A stretch of 64,000 nucleotides of DNA. Source: Clostridia bacterium (GTDB taxonomy: Bacteria; Bacillota; Clostridia; TANB77; CAG-508). The position numbers and the translations under genes were made by a program. The notes below the pieces were generated by a model. That model was not told the DNA's origin, ran no database searches, and was given only the letters and a program-made list of their open reading frames with translations. The stretch is taken from positions 1 to 64,000 of the forward strand of contig JAFUYJ010000021.1 in the NCBI GenBank assembly GCA_017470645.1, in the 5' to 3' direction. The first letter of the stretch is position 1; each line of letters begins with the position of its first letter. Shown here piece by piece: positions 15,782 through 26,586 of this stretch.

Positions 15782-18718
15782 TTATAACATTTTCTCTAAG
15801 AATTTACCTGTGTAACTCTCTTTAACTTTAACAACTTGCTCAGGAGTTCCGGTAGCTATTACCTCTCCTCCACCTTCTCCACCTTCTGGTCCAAGGTCAA
15901 TTATATTATCGCAGGTTTTAATTAAATCCAAGTTATGTTCTATTACAATAATTGTATTTCCTGTATCTACTAATCTTTGTAATATATCAACTAGTCTATG
16001 AACATCAGCTATGTGTAAACCTGTTGTAGGTTCATCTAAAATATATAATGTTTTTCCAGTTGCTTTTCTTGAAAGTTCTGTTGCAAGTTTTACACGCTGT
16101 GCTTCTCCTCCAGATAAAGTTGTAGAAGGTTGTCCAAGTTTAATATAACCTAATCCAACATCATATAATGTTTGAATTTTAGTTTTAATTTTAGGTATAT
16201 TAGCAAAGAATTCTAATGCATCTTCCACCGTCATATCAAGAACATCAGCTATTGTTTTCCCTTTATATTTTACTTCAAGCGTTTCATGGTTGTAACGTTT
16301 TCCTTTACATACTTCACAAGGCACATAGATGTCTGGCAAGAAATGCATTTCTATCTTTAACAATCCATCTCCATTACAACTTTCACATCTTCCTCCTGGA
16401 ACATTGAAACTGAATCTACCTTTTTGATATCCACGCATTTTTGCTTCATTAGTTCCTGCAAAAATATCTCTTATTAAATCGAATACTCCTGTGTATGTTG
16501 CTGGATTTGAACGTGGAGATCTTCCAATTGGTGACTGATCTATGTTGATTATTTTATCTATGTTTTCTAATCCTTTTATTTCTTTACATTTACCTGGTTT
16601 TACATGAGAATCATATAATTCTTTTGCTACAGATTTATATAAAACTTCATTTATCAAAGTACTTTTTCCAGAACCTGATACACCTGTAACACAGTTAAAC
16701 ACACCTAAAGGAAATTTTACATTAATATTCTTTAAATTGTTTTCAGTAGCACCTACTACTTCGATATATTTTCCTTTTTGAGCTTTTCTTCTCTTTTTAG
16801 GAACTTCTATTTTCTTTGCCCCACTTAAGTATTGTCCAGTTATTGAATCCTTAACTTTTTTTATTTCTTCAGCAGTTCCTTGTGCCATTACATTACCACC
16901 GTGAACACCTGCTCCAGGACCAATATCAATAATTTGATCTGCTGCATACATGGTATCTTCATCATGTTCCACAACTAATAATGTATTTCCTAAATCTCTT
17001 AATTTTTTAAGTGTAGCAATTAATTTTTCGTTATCTCTTTGATGCAAACCTATACTTGGTTCGTCTAGAATATATAATACTCCCGTTAAACCTGATCCTA
17101 TTTGTGTTGCAAGCCTAATTCTTTGTGCTTCTCCACCTGATAATGTTCCTGCACTTCTTGATAATGTTAAATACTCAAGTCCTACATCTATTAAAAACTG
17201 TAATCTCTTGTTCATCTCTTTCAATATTGTCTCTGCAATCATTGCATCTTTTTTTGATAGTTTCAAATTATTTAAATAATCTTTTATCTTATTAATTGAC
17301 ATATCTGTTAATTGGTTTATGTTTTTAGTTCCTACTGTAACTGCAAGTACTTCTGGTTTTAATCTTGCTCCTTTACATTCATCACATTCACACTCACTCA
17401 TATACAACTCATAGAAGTCTCTCATTCCTTGAGATTTAGTTTCATTATGACGTCTCTCTAAAGCTGGAATTACACCTTCAAAAGGAGATGTGAATTTTCT
17501 TACTCCAGCTGGAGATGCATATTCAAAGTCTATTTTTTCGTCCCCAGTTCCATACAATATTTTCTCTAAAAATGCACGAGGAAGTTTTTTAATAGGTTGT
17601 TTTATATTTACACCATAATGTTTACCGATACTTTCAAAATACATTTTTGCCATTGTGTCGCCCTTTTTCATTGTGCTTGCGCCAAAAGCTTTTACTCCGT
17701 CATATAAAGTCTTGTCTTTATCTGGAATTATTAAATCCTCATCCATTCTCATTAAGTATCCAATACCTGTACATTTTGGACATGCTCCGAATGGATTGTT
17801 GAATGAAAATAATCCTGGCGTTAACTCTGGAAAACTGAATCCACAATCTGGACATGCATAGTTTTGGCTAAATAGTATTTCATATTCAAATGGTTTGTTA
17901 GCTACATCATCAGTACTTATTTTACCTCTTCCCGATTTTTTAGATAAACTGTCATATTGTAAAATATTAAGTCTATCAATTAAGGCTTTATCTTCTCCCA
18001 AATCAGATGTGGTTATTAATACAAGATTATTTGCATTTTTTAGTGCAACTTCAATTGATTCAGTTAGTCTGGCTCTTATCTCCGGTTTAACAACCAATCT
18101 ATCAACTATTATTTCAATATTATGCTTTTTCTTTTTATCTAAGCTGATTTCATCGCCTAAATCCATTACTTGTCCATCAACTCTAACACGTACAAATCCT
18201 TGCTTTTGGAAGTCTTGCAACAACTTAGTATACTCACCTTTACGTGAACGTACAACAGGTGCTAACACTTGAATTTTAGCTCCTTCAGGTAAACTCATAA
18301 CAGAGTCCACTATTTGATCTATCGATTATTTTTCAATTTTTTTACCACAGTTTGGACAATGAGGAACACCTGTTCTTGCATATAATAAACGTATATAATC
18401 ATATATTTCTGTAACTGTTCCTACAGTTGAACGAGGATTTCTTGATGTTGTTTTTTGGTCTATTGATATAGCTGGTGATAATCCATCTATAGATTCAACA
18501 TCAGGTTTTTCCATTAGACCTAAGAATTGTCTTGCATATGATGATAAGCTTTCTACATATCTCCTTTGGCCTTCTGCATATAAAGTGTCGAACGCTAATG
18601 ATGACTTTCCTGAACCTGATAGACCAGTTACAACAACTAGTTTATCCCTCGGAATTTCAATATTTATGTTTTTCAAGTTGTGTTCTTTTGCACCTTTTAT
18701 AACTATCTTGTCATTCAT
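15782..18718 (-). CDS. uvrA: excinuclease ABC subunit A with an in-frame ochre codon
   Basis: UvrA, the damage-recognition ATPase of nucleotide excision repair. All landmarks of the roughly 940-980 residue protein are present: Walker [10 protein letters not shown] and [16 protein letters not shown] and CPDCGF zinc regions, [69 protein letters not shown] and [15 protein letters not shown]. After codon 130 (..GKKIEK) a single TAA (18326-18328) interrupts the frame, which continues as [10 protein letters not shown] without any frameshift. The family commonly has Gln here, so a CAA to TAA change fits. Consequences could be a null allele, readthrough, or restart at GTG 18310 that lacks a ribosome binding site; a sequence error is also possible. 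Confidence 0.93.
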
Positions 18719-18873
18719 GTTAATTTCTCCTTTTTAAATTTTATATTTCAAGCTGGTTGGTTTACGTAATATTTCATTTTATATAAATCTATCTTTTTTT
18801 TATTGCATATTATATCATAGATTGTTTACTTTGAATAGTGCTTTATTTACATAATTTTAAAATAATCTCCTGC

Positions 18874-18965
18874 GTGTCAACTTGTTATGTATATCACGTT
18901 TTATATTCAATGTTAGTTTACATATTGTGTCAATAATTTCCGTGGTGTCAACTTTTTATGTATAT
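18874..18965 (+). repeat. direct repeat upstream of the XRE regulator
   Basis: GTGTCAACTTGTTATGTATAT (about 18874) and GTGTCAACTTTTTATGTATAT (about 18943) differ at one base and lie about 70 bp apart. A third partial copy, GTGTCAATAATTT, lies between them. They end a short distance upstream of the XRE gene's promoter, so they could be operators or a duplicated promoter region. Confidence 0.6.
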
Positions 18966-18980
18966 TGTTCCTCTATTCCC

Positions 18981-19009
18981 TTGCATTTCATGACAATTTA
19001 TGGTATAGT
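18981..19009 (+). promoter_or_regulatory. promoter of the XRE regulator
   Basis: TTGCAT, 17-bp spacer, TATAGT on the plus strand. Confidence 0.72.
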
Positions 19010-19062
19010 TTTGATAATTATATTTTATATAATTACAAATTTTTCATTCGGAGGTGTTTCCT

Positions 19063-19350
19063 TTGAGAGAAGGAGAAGTTTTAAAGTTATTTCGGATAGT
19101 CAATGGCTATGATAGTCTTATTGATCTTGCAAAAGCAACAGGACTGAATAAGCAGACACTTTCTCGGGCTGAGAACAACACTGCTTTTATATCAAAAGCT
19201 ACGTTACAGATTCTTGCGGATCTATACGATGTGTCTTACACAGCCCTAGTCCTTTCGTTCAAACTTTTAGAGCCTCTTGATTACAATATCAAGAGAGACA
19301 GAAAGAAAGCGTATGCTCACATTCTGTCTTACCCGAGCAAGAAGAGATAA
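19063..19350 (+). CDS. XRE-type helix-turn-helix regulator, foreign-type gene
   Basis: A 95-residue DNA-binding protein. The helix-turn-helix covers about residues 15-65 (SLIDLAKATGLNKQTLSRAENN, then SKATLQILADLYDVSY), typical of the Cro/C1 superfamily. The start is TTG at 19063 with CGGAGGTG eight bases upstream. Richer in GC than the host genes, with CGG read as Arg twice (F-R-I and S-R-A). Direct repeats upstream could be its operator. The neighbour across a shared terminator is the dockerin/SH3 gene. Its target is unknown. Confidence 0.8.
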   Translation: MREGEVLKLFRIVNGYDSLIDLAKATGLNKQTLSRAENNTAFISKATLQILADLYDVSYTALVLSFKLLEPLDYNIKRDRKKAYAHILSYPSKKR

Positions 19351-19366
19351 TTTTACACTTCGACAT

Positions 19367-19402
19367 AAAAAAAGGCGGTTCAACATGAACCGCCTTTTTT
19401 GG
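19367..19402. terminator. bidirectional terminator between convergent foreign-type genes
   Basis: Perfect 15-bp stem AAAAAAGGCGGTTCA / TGAACCGCCTTTTTT with a three-base loop. Confidence 0.93.
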
Positions 19403-19406
19403 TTAC

Positions 19407-20960
19407 TTAATAGTGGTTTCTAAACTGCATAAAATACTGTGGAGCTTCCATTTTTATGAATGCATCCAGCTGCAGTTTGTTAGATGTTATCCATGCCCAA
19501 CCATCTCCAAAGAAACCGTTGACAATGAATATATCTCCCTGTTGCAGAGAACCTACAATATTGTCTTCTTCAAGACTCATTGAAGTACGTATGTTCCATC
19601 CGACTTCTCCAGTATACCGGTAAACATCAGATTCTTCAACATTGAAGTAACTGAGATTTCCAGGAGTGACTCTAATATACTGTGATTCTTCATTGATGTT
19701 AGATGATACTATCTTGTACCAATTATCATCCATAACTTCTTTAATGAAGAAATATTCGTCTCTGTTGAGATAGTCAGTTATATTGGAATCATTCATCTCA
19801 GGAGTTGAATGGATGCTCCAGCCCTCTCCTGCGAATCTAACACATTCCCAATTATTGAAGGATTGTGTTGTGCTTGTTTCAATTGGAGTTGTTACTGGTT
19901 CTGTAGTTGTAGTCTCTGTGGTTGTAGTGGTTTCTGCCGTCGTAGTGGTAGTTGTAGTTGTTTCCTCAGTAGTTGTTGTTACGCTTGGCTCTACTTCAAC
20001 AGCTGTCTCGCCTACTTTTTTGAAATACTTAGACATAGATTCCTCAGAAATTCTGAGGTAAGCTGTATTTCCACTGTTATCGAGTGAAACCGCATACCAG
20101 CAGTTGTCTGCAACCTGCAGAATGATAAACCTATCACCTTCTACAAGTGTTGCTTTCTGTGCATAAAAATCGCCTGACATATCGTCGGTTATTTTATCAT
20201 GCACATACCACGAACCTCCTGGAACAGTGAATTCCACAATTGAACCTACTGAAATTGTAGGATTAATTGCCTCTGCCGTCGTAGTGGTAGTTGTAGTTGT
20301 TTCCTCAGTAGTTGTTGTCTCAGTAGTAGTTGTTGTGCTGGTTTTTGTAGTTGTTGCTGTTGTCGTTGTAGTTGTTGCTGTTGTCGAAACTGGATTATCT
20401 ATAATAACTGTTCCAACTTTCTTGAGTATTTCACCAGGAAGCTGTACATAGACATCTTCTTTCTGATTGAAACTCAGCTGAATACGATACCAGCTATCTG
20501 ACATAGCTTCAACGATAGCAAACCTGTCGCCTGTTGAAAGATAGTTCTTCTCGGCATACAGATTCTCTGTTGATGCATTAGGTACTGTGTAGAGATAGAT
20601 AGGAGTCACTTCTATCAGATCATTAATCTCAATAGAGATATCGTCTGATGTAGAAACAACTCTATAGTCTACCTTTTCACCTGTTAAGGCTGCAGCATAC
20701 ATCTGAAGAACTTCGCTTGCATCAGATGAATCAATTCTGCCATCACAATTAACGTCAGCCAATTCAAACTGTACAGTTAACTGACCACCTGTGCTGATGG
20801 CTGCGTATTCTTTAAGAATCTCGCTTGCATCAGTTGAGTCAACAAAGCCGTCCTCGTTTACATCTCCAACATACCGATTAACCGCTGTAGTAACCATAGT
20901 GGGTGTTGCTGCGCAAATGATAGTCATTACTGCGCATATTGCTGATACAATTTTTTTCAT
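19407..20960 (-). CDS. secreted dockerin/SH3-repeat protein with Thr-rich linkers
   Basis: A 517-residue extracellular protein. The order is signal peptide (1-27), an N-terminal type I dockerin with two calcium-loop repeats (GDVNEDGFVDSTDASEIL about 32-50; ADVNCDGRIDSSDASEVL about 69-86), then SH3-like domains separated by near-pure Thr linkers (around 200-225 and 330-365). The SH3 repeats each show the D/E-RF-I-V-x-D-W-Y/A pattern, e.g. GDRFAIVEAMSDSWYRIQ, GDRFIILQVADNCWYAV, DEYFFIKEVMDDNWYKI and GDIFIVNGFFGDGWAWI. The dockerin would attach it to a cohesin scaffold, and the SH3 domains probably bind peptidoglycan. Such architecture is typical of Ruminococcus-like bacteria. CGG encodes Arg twice. 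No scaffoldin is present here. Confidence 0.87.
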   Translation of the reverse strand: MKKIVSAICAVMTIICAATPTMVTTAVNRYVGDVNEDGFVDSTDASEILKEYAAISTGGQLTVQFELADVNCDGRIDSSDASEVLQMYAAALTGEKVDYRVVSTSDDISIEINDLIEVTPIYLYTVPNASTENLYAEKNYLSTGDRFAIVEAMSDSWYRIQLSFNQKEDVYVQLPGEILKKVGTVIIDNPVSTTATTTTTTATTTKTSTTTTTETTTTEETTTTTTTTAEAINPTISVGSIVEFTVPGGSWYVHDKITDDMSGDFYAQKATLVEGDRFIILQVADNCWYAVSLDNSGNTAYLRISEESMSKYFKKVGETAVEVEPSVTTTTEETTTTTTTTAETTTTTETTTTEPVTTPIETSTTQSFNNWECVRFAGEGWSIHSTPEMNDSNITDYLNRDEYFFIKEVMDDNWYKIVSSNINEESQYIRVTPGNLSYFNVEESDVYRYTGEVGWNIRTSMSLEEDNIVGSLQQGDIFIVNGFFGDGWAWITSNKLQLDAFIKMEAPQYFMQFRNHY

Positions 20961-21042
20961 AAGTTTTAAACCTCCTTAAGCATATTTTATATAGAAAAAA
21001 ATTGTTTTGCATATAGTTTTTATATGCAGTGTTATGTATACT

Positions 21043-21071
21043 ATTATACCATTTATTCGGTTTTATGTCAA
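21043..21071 (-). promoter_or_regulatory. consensus promoter of the dockerin/SH3 gene
   Basis: Minus-strand TTGACA, 17-bp spacer, TATAAT. About 75 bases of leader end in TAAGGAGG before the ATG. Confidence 0.85.
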
Positions 21072-21102
21072 ATAGGCTTAACTTTATTACATCTACCAAT
21101 CA

Positions 21103-21143
21103 ATAGAAAAAGCTCATACACCAATAATAGCATACGAGCCTTA
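21103..21143 (-). terminator. terminator of uvrB
   Basis: Imperfect hairpin (AAGGCTCGTA / TGTATGAGCTT) followed by Ts on the minus strand. Confidence 0.6.
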
Positions 21144-21146
21144 ATT

Positions 21147-23096
21147 TTATTTACTTAATTCTTTTATCTTATCTCTTAATTCAGCTGCTTTTTCAAATTC
21201 CATTGCTGCAGCATGTTGAAGCATTTCATCAGTTAATTTATTAATCAATTCTTCTATTGTAGTATTTTCATCTAAGTTATATTCCTCTTGTGCTTCTTCT
21301 ACAATGCTTGCCTTAATAGTATCTCGAATTGATTTTTTAATAGTTTGAGGTGTAATACCGTGCTCTTCGTTATACTCCATTTGAATTTTACGTCTTCTGT
21401 TGGTTTCACTTATAGCTTTTTCCATACTATCTGTTAATTCATCTGCATACATTATAACTCGTCCATCTGTATTTCTCGCTGCACGTCCTATTGTTTGAAT
21501 TAAACTTCTTTCTGAACGTAAGAATCCTTCTTTATCGGCGTCTAATATTGCTACTAATGACACTTCTGGAATATCTAATCCTTCTCTTAATAAGTTTATT
21601 CCTACTAATACATCAAATTCTCCCATACGTAAATCTCTAATTATTTCCATTCTTTCTAGTGCCTTTATATCTGAGTGCATGTACTTAACCTTAATATCTA
21701 TGCTTGATAAGTACGAGGTTAAGTCCTCAGCCATTTTTTTAGTTAAGGTAGTAACTAATACCCTCTCACCTTTTTCGACTGTTAAATGGATTTGTGAGAT
21801 TAAATCGTCTATTTGATTTGTTACCGGTTTTACTTCAATTTTTGGATCTAGTAATCCAGTTGGACGAATAATTTGTTCTACCACATTATCTTTGGCATGT
21901 TCTTTTTCGTAGTCTGCTGGTGTGGCACTTACAAATACTACTTGGTTAATTCTTTCTTCGAACTCTTCAAACTTTAAAGGTCTATTATCAAAAGCTGATG
22001 GTAATCTAAATCCGTAATTTACTAATGATTCTTTTCTTGCCCTATCTCCGTTATACATTGCTCTTACTTGTGGAATTGTTGCATGTGATTCGTCTATCAA
22101 TAATAAGAAGTCGTCAGGTAGATAATCGAATAATGTGAATGGTGGTGAACCTGGCTCTCTTCCACTTATATGTCTTGAGTAATTTTCTATTCCTTGACAG
22201 AATCCTGTTTCTATCATCATTTCTAAATCAAAGTTTGTTCTCTCCTCTATTCTTTGAGCCTCAATTAATTTACCTTGACTTTTGAAGTATTCTACTCTTT
22301 CTTTTAATTCCGCTTCTATGGTTTTAACTGCTCTATCCATCTTATCTTTTGTTGTTGCATAGTGTGAATTTGGAAATATCATAACGTGGTTACGTATTCC
22401 TATTGTTTTACCAGTTAATGGATTTATTTCTGATATTTTCTCTATTTCATCTCCCCAAAACTCTACTCTAATTGCTGTCTCTCCCCTATCTGATGGATAT
22501 ATTTCTACTATATCTCCTTTTGCTCTAAATGTTCCTCTTTTGAAGTCTAGTTCGTTTCTTGTATATTGCATATTAATAAGTTTTTTTAGTATTGCATCTC
22601 TGTTTTTTTGCATCCCTGGACGTAATGAGATTATCAAGTTTTCGTAGTCAATTGGGTCACCTAAACCATATATGCATGATACTGAAGCTACTATGATTAC
22701 ATCTCGCGTTTCGAATAGTGAAGCTGTTGCTGAGTGACGTAGCTTGTCTATTTCGTCGTTTATTGATGCATCTTTTTCTATGTATGTGTCAGATTGTGGA
22801 ATGTAACTTTCTGGTTGGTAGTAGTCGTAGTATGATACAAAATATTCTACGTTGTTCTCTGGGAAGAACTCTTTGAATTCTGAGTATAATTGCCCTGCTA
22901 GTGTTTTATTGTGTGCAAGTACTAGTGTTGGTTTCTGTACTTTTTGGATTATATTTGCCATTGTAAAGGTTTTTCCTGAACCTGTTACACCTAGTAATGT
23001 CTGAAATTTCTTACCTTCTTTTATTCCTTTTGATAGATATTCAATTGCTTGTGGTTGGTCTCCTGTTGGTTGGTAGTTTGATACTAATTTAAACAT
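21147..23096 (-). CDS. uvrB: excinuclease ABC subunit B
   Basis: UvrB, the helicase-like damage-verification subunit that partners UvrA and UvrC. Full length (649 residues). Walker [14 protein letters not shown], the beta-hairpin region [25 protein letters not shown]-type [12 protein letters not shown], motif [29 protein letters not shown] and QTIGRAARN, and a C-terminal UvrC-binding motif [19 protein letters not shown]. No CGG codon occurs in frame. It is separated from uvrA by the foreign-type XRE and dockerin genes, although the two are often neighbours in Clostridia. Confidence 0.97.
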   Translation of the reverse strand: MFKLVSNYQPTGDQPQAIEYLSKGIKEGKKFQTLLGVTGSGKTFTMANIIQKVQKPTLVLAHNKTLAGQLYSEFKEFFPENNVEYFVSYYDYYQPESYIPQSDTYIEKDASINDEIDKLRHSATASLFETRDVIIVASVSCIYGLGDPIDYENLIISLRPGMQKNRDAILKKLINMQYTRNELDFKRGTFRAKGDIVEIYPSDRGETAIRVEFWGDEIEKISEINPLTGKTIGIRNHVMIFPNSHYATTKDKMDRAVKTIEAELKERVEYFKSQGKLIEAQRIEERTNFDLEMMIETGFCQGIENYSRHISGREPGSPPFTLFDYLPDDFLLLIDESHATIPQVRAMYNGDRARKESLVNYGFRLPSAFDNRPLKFEEFEERINQVVFVSATPADYEKEHAKDNVVEQIIRPTGLLDPKIEVKPVTNQIDDLISQIHLTVEKGERVLVTTLTKKMAEDLTSYLSSIDIKVKYMHSDIKALERMEIIRDLRMGEFDVLVGINLLREGLDIPEVSLVAILDADKEGFLRSERSLIQTIGRAARNTDGRVIMYADELTDSMEKAISETNRRRKIQMEYNEEHGITPQTIKKSIRDTIKASIVEEAQEEYNLDENTTIEELINKLTDEMLQHAAAMEFEKAAELRDKIKELSK

Positions 23097-23142
23097 ATTT
23101 TATCCCCCTAATATATAGTATTAGTTATATCATATTTTACAT

Positions 23143-23177
23143 AAAAAAACAAGGCATGCTTTATGCCTTGTTTTTTT
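23143..23177 (-). terminator. terminator of the LamG-like surface gene
   Basis: AAACAAGGCAT / ATGCCTTGTTT stem with a short loop and a T-run on the minus strand. Confidence 0.85.
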
Positions 23178-23184
23178 ATGTATC

Positions 23185-24904
23185 TTATGGTTCAGCTTTT
23201 ATTACAATATTTGAAAGTGTACCCTCAAAATATCTCATTGGCGTACCATTCTTTAATGCTGCACCCAATGTTAGTGGAACACTGTGATAATTTGTGAATG
23301 TCGTAAAATCGTATACTTCTTTTTCTTGACCATCATTTATTGTTAAATACATTTTCTTATTAATTCTTGATATTTTTACATTCTGAACACTATTTGTTGG
23401 GTCAGATGCTCCGTTTCCTGTTCCTCCTTTTGAGTCAAATCTAATTGTACCATTTGTATATATTCTATAAACAAATCCAGGATAAGTATTTCTTCCTTCG
23501 TCTTTTCCGTTTAATAATACAGCTTGATTAACATTATTGCTTCCAATAGAGTCAATATCAAAAGAAACTTCAAAATCCTTATCTATATTCTCCTCAGTAA
23601 ACATTTTTAATCCTGTATCAATATAATCACTTGTTCCGTTAAATACATATGGTTCTGTATGTGTATATACTACCTGCATTGGTTTTTTAGGTGGATTGAA
23701 TTCTTCTATTGTAGCATCATCACTAATGAATTTAACAGACATATTAGAAAGTGTTCCTTTGAAAAATCTATATGGTGTTCGATTTTCATCCATACTTGCA
23801 CCAAATGTGACAGGAACATCAAAAGTTTTTTCATTATTTGTTAGATATGTATTAATTTTTATACATTTTCCACCATCAAAACTATAATATAATTGATCAT
23901 CTATTCTTATAATTCTTATATTTTTAACGCTACTATCAACATAAACATCTCCTGATGAGTTAACCTTACTATTTGATTCGAATTTTACAGACGTAATGTT
24001 TGAACTAACAGAATATTTTACAACACAACCTGGCCATGGTGTTCCAGATTCATCCATTGAATTCATTAACGCATTGTGGTTAATATTGCTAGAATCTACA
24101 TTCTCTATATCAAAAGAAATAATAAAGTTTCTGTGTATATTTTCTGCTGAGAATAAGTAAATTCCAGAATCTAGATAATTTGTACCGTCAAACACTGTTG
24201 CTTCTGCATGAGTATATTTCTCTCCAGGTACATCCGCATCTGGCATTTCTAATATTTCAAATCCTTTTACTTTTACTGATGCAGTTATCTCTTTTCCTAG
24301 GTCCTCCGAATCTATTAAATCCTCTTGACTTATTGTTTCTCCTGTCAAAGATTCATAATCCCATTTCCAATATATTGTTTCATCAAATACTCCATGTGAA
24401 TTCTTGTCTATGTATTTTGTTATATCAATCGACGCTATTTTAGGGTCTGCTTGAGTTCCTGTCCCAGTTCTTGTAACATCTATTTCTTCTAAATATTGTG
24501 AATCCGCATAAAATTTCATGTTGGTTGGACAATTTGTTATATCTATATCTATGTCGTATTGAAGATGAACTTGGGTTCCTGTGGAGTCTACTATTATTGG
24601 TATTTCTCCATATGTTCCAGGTGCAATTATACCGCTACTAACACTGCCGGTTTGAATCTGTCCTAGTTATTGAAAAATCAATATTATCCAGACTTTGTTC
24701 ACTATTGGAATTTACTTTAAACGACCATCTGGCTATGTCAGCTGTCGCGCTTCCATTTTGTTTTGTACTGTACTTAGCCCACGCATACGCGGCAATTCCA
24801 GTTGAAATTAAAATAATTATGAGCAATAAAATAACAATAGCGCTTGAATTAACATGTTTATTTGCACTATTCAATTCATTTTTCTTATCGTTTTTTACTT
24901 TCAT
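23185..24904 (-). CDS. TasA/camelysin-like anchored protein with two LamG-like domains, split by +1 shift at CGG
   Basis: Two frames make one 572-residue secreted protein. Frame 0 gives a membrane/signal segment (about residues 18-42, VILLLIIILISTGIAAYAWAKY), then an Ala-Asp-Ile-Ala-Arg-Trp-x-Phe-Lys-Val segment reminiscent of TasA/camelysin-type surface proteins, and reaches AAC CGG CAG TGT TAG. Skipping the C (24649) gives GSVSSGIIAPGTYGEIPII and joins the large downstream frame without a stop. The C-terminal part holds two related concanavalin-like units, each beginning VFDGTNYLDSG or VFNGTSDYIDTG and ending FKGTLSNMSVKF or FEGTLSNIVIK. The downstream frame alone would lack a signal peptide, so joining is needed for a secreted product. 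Confidence 0.72.
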
Positions 24905-25118
24905 TCTATCTTATGTTCTTTCTCCCTATATTTATAAAATAAAAATTTTTACTCTTTATATATTATATATACAATAAGATATCTTTTTTGTCAATTAACA
25001 AAAGTTCTAATTTTCAAAAAAATTATATATAAAATACTAGACTAAAAATAAATCTTTTGATATTATATAAACATACAAAAAGACAAAACTATTTATAGTA
25101 TATTTAGGAGGTTTATTT

Positions 25119-25439
25119 ATGAAAAAAATATTGCAATTATCTTTAATATTAACAATTGTTTTAGCATTCTTTATGAGCTTTTCAGTTTTTGCAGTAGAAG
25201 CTGATAATACAGCATCAAACGAAAACTCTGCAACATCAGAAAACACAACAGACGAAAATACTCAACTAACAACATCATCAAATGCTTCTACAACAAAATC
25301 ATCAGCAGCTCAGGTTACTACATTAAATCCAGATGAAAAAAAGGATATAGAAAGATCTGATATTCTAAACATTTTATTAATTGCAACTGGAGTAGTTATT
25401 ATTTTACTAGCTGTAGCAATTTTTATAAAAATAAAATAA
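25119..25439 (+). CDS. small secreted membrane-anchored protein
   Basis: A 106-residue protein: signal peptide with cleavage likely after SVFA (residue 24), a Ser/Thr/Asn/Glu-rich low-complexity extracellular part, and a C-terminal transmembrane helix (about 83-103) with a short Lys-rich tail. It starts behind TAGGAGG and ends in a clear terminator. Unknown family. The next plus-strand gene has the same plan, so the two may be related surface proteins. Confidence 0.75.
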   Translation: MKKILQLSLILTIVLAFFMSFSVFAVEADNTASNENSATSENTTDENTQLTTSSNASTTKSSAAQVTTLNPDEKKDIERSDILNILLIATGVVIILLAVAIFIKIK

Positions 25440-25452
25440 TTTTATTAATTAT

Positions 25453-25483
25453 CTCATGGAATTTTCTCCATGAGATTTTTTTT
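25453..25483 (+). terminator. intrinsic terminator
   Basis: CTCATGGA / TCCATGAG hairpin followed by eight Ts. Confidence 0.92.
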
Positions 25484-25567
25484 GAATATTTTTGGTTAAT
25501 TTATTAATACTATTATTAAATACAACTTTTATTTGTATTTTTATATAAATTTACAAGGAGGAAAGTC

Positions 25568-26035
25568 ATGAAAAAAAGTATTTTTGTTGTTTCTTTTCTA
25601 ATATTATCTCTACTTTTTTCATATTCATTCGTATATGCAGAAAACGCTGGTAATACAACAAAAGGTGCTATTCAAAATGGCGTAGAGAATGTGCAAAATG
25701 CTGCTCAAGATGCTGGTAATACTGTACAAAACGCAGTTAATAATATTGGAAACGGTATGAATAATGCTGCTGAAAATACTGATGATAGCATGAATAATGC
25801 TGCTGGAGATGCAGGAAATGAGATAAAAGATTCTGCTGATAAAACAGGAGATAATATGAGAAATGCTGGCAACTCTGCTTTCACAGCTACTAGAACTGCT
25901 ACTGAAGATACAACTAATAATAACGGGAACCAAGGTTGGATGAACAGAGACATGTGGACTTGGATTGTTGTTGGTATAATTACAATAGTTATTATCGCTC
26001 TTATTTGGTATTATGCAAGTAGAAATAATCATTAA
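25568..26035 (+). CDS. secreted repeat protein with C-terminal membrane anchor
   Basis: A 155-residue protein with a signal peptide (1-24), a central region of imperfect 11-residue helical repeats rich in Asn, Ala and Gly (NAAQDAGNTVQNAVNNIGN; later NNAAGDAGNEIKDSADKTGD), and a C-terminal transmembrane segment (about 131-150). The repeats resemble LEA/YtxH-type amphipathic helices. It follows a gene of the same plan. A GGAGGAAAG ribosome binding site and a terminator define it as monocistronic. Function unknown; a cell envelope stress role is only a guess. Confidence 0.75.
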   Translation: MKKSIFVVSFLILSLLFSYSFVYAENAGNTTKGAIQNGVENVQNAAQDAGNTVQNAVNNIGNGMNNAAENTDDSMNNAAGDAGNEIKDSADKTGDNMRNAGNSAFTATRTATEDTTNNNGNQGWMNRDMWTWIVVGIITIVIIALIWYYASRNNH

Positions 26036-26045
26036 TTATAAAAAT

Positions 26046-26072
26046 AAAAAGGTGACACTAATATCACCTTTT
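26046..26072. terminator. bidirectional terminator before smpB
   Basis: AAAAAGGTGA / TCACCTTTTTT stem between convergent genes. Confidence 0.88.
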
Positions 26073-26519
26073 TTATTTTGCCTTTAAAGCTCTTTCTATT
26101 CTTCTTTGTGCTTCCTTTTTTGCTATATCTTCGCGTTTATCATATAGTTTCTTTCCTTTTCCTAATCCTAGTTCAACTTTTACAAGACTTCCTTTAAAGT
26201 ATAAACTCATAGGTACTAATGTGTATCCTTTAGCTTGTATTTTTCCGACTAATTTGTTGATTTCTTTTCTATTCAATAACAGTTTTCTGTCTCTTAAAGG
26301 ATCTTTATTAAATATGTTTCCATGTTCATATGGACTAATATGCATAGAATAAATATATACTTCCCCATCCTTTATTGCTGCATAACTTTCTTTTAAATTC
26401 ACTTTTCCTTGTCGTATTGACTTTATTTCTGTTCCCGTTAAAACAATTCCTGCCTCGATAACTTCTTCTATATTGTAATTATGTTTTGCAACAGGATTTT
26501 TAGCAATTAGTTTATTCAT
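26073..26519 (-). CDS. smpB: SsrA-binding protein SmpB
   Basis: Binds tmRNA and brings it to stalled ribosomes for trans-translation. The 148-residue protein has the family start [45 protein letters not shown], the ISPYEHGN segment, and the C-terminal [25 protein letters not shown] tail. ATG 26519 is preferred because GAAGGAATG spaces correctly to it; the in-frame ATG at 26528 overlaps the ribosome binding site. If ribosomes do pause at CGG codons in this organism, SmpB would be part of the response, but this gene has no CGG itself. Confidence 0.97.
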   Translation of the reverse strand: MNKLIAKNPVAKHNYNIEEVIEAGIVLTGTEIKSIRQGKVNLKESYAAIKDGEVYIYSMHISPYEHGNIFNKDPLRDRKLLLNRKEINKLVGKIQAKGYTLVPMSLYFKGSLVKVELGLGKGKKLYDKREDIAKKEAQRRIERALKAK

Positions 26520-26586
26520 TGTTATCATTCCTTCTTCTTTTCATCTTTTTGAATATTATAACATTTTATATAATCTTTATCAACTT

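Noticed and set aside
18326..18328. Reassignment of TAA to glutamine
   Set aside because: Many host genes end with TAA at the expected family length, so a general reassignment is excluded.
25625..26032. Long minus-strand frame opposite the repeat protein
   Set aside because: Shadow of the 11-residue repeats on the coding strand; no ribosome binding site and low-complexity Ser/Ile/Cys composition.
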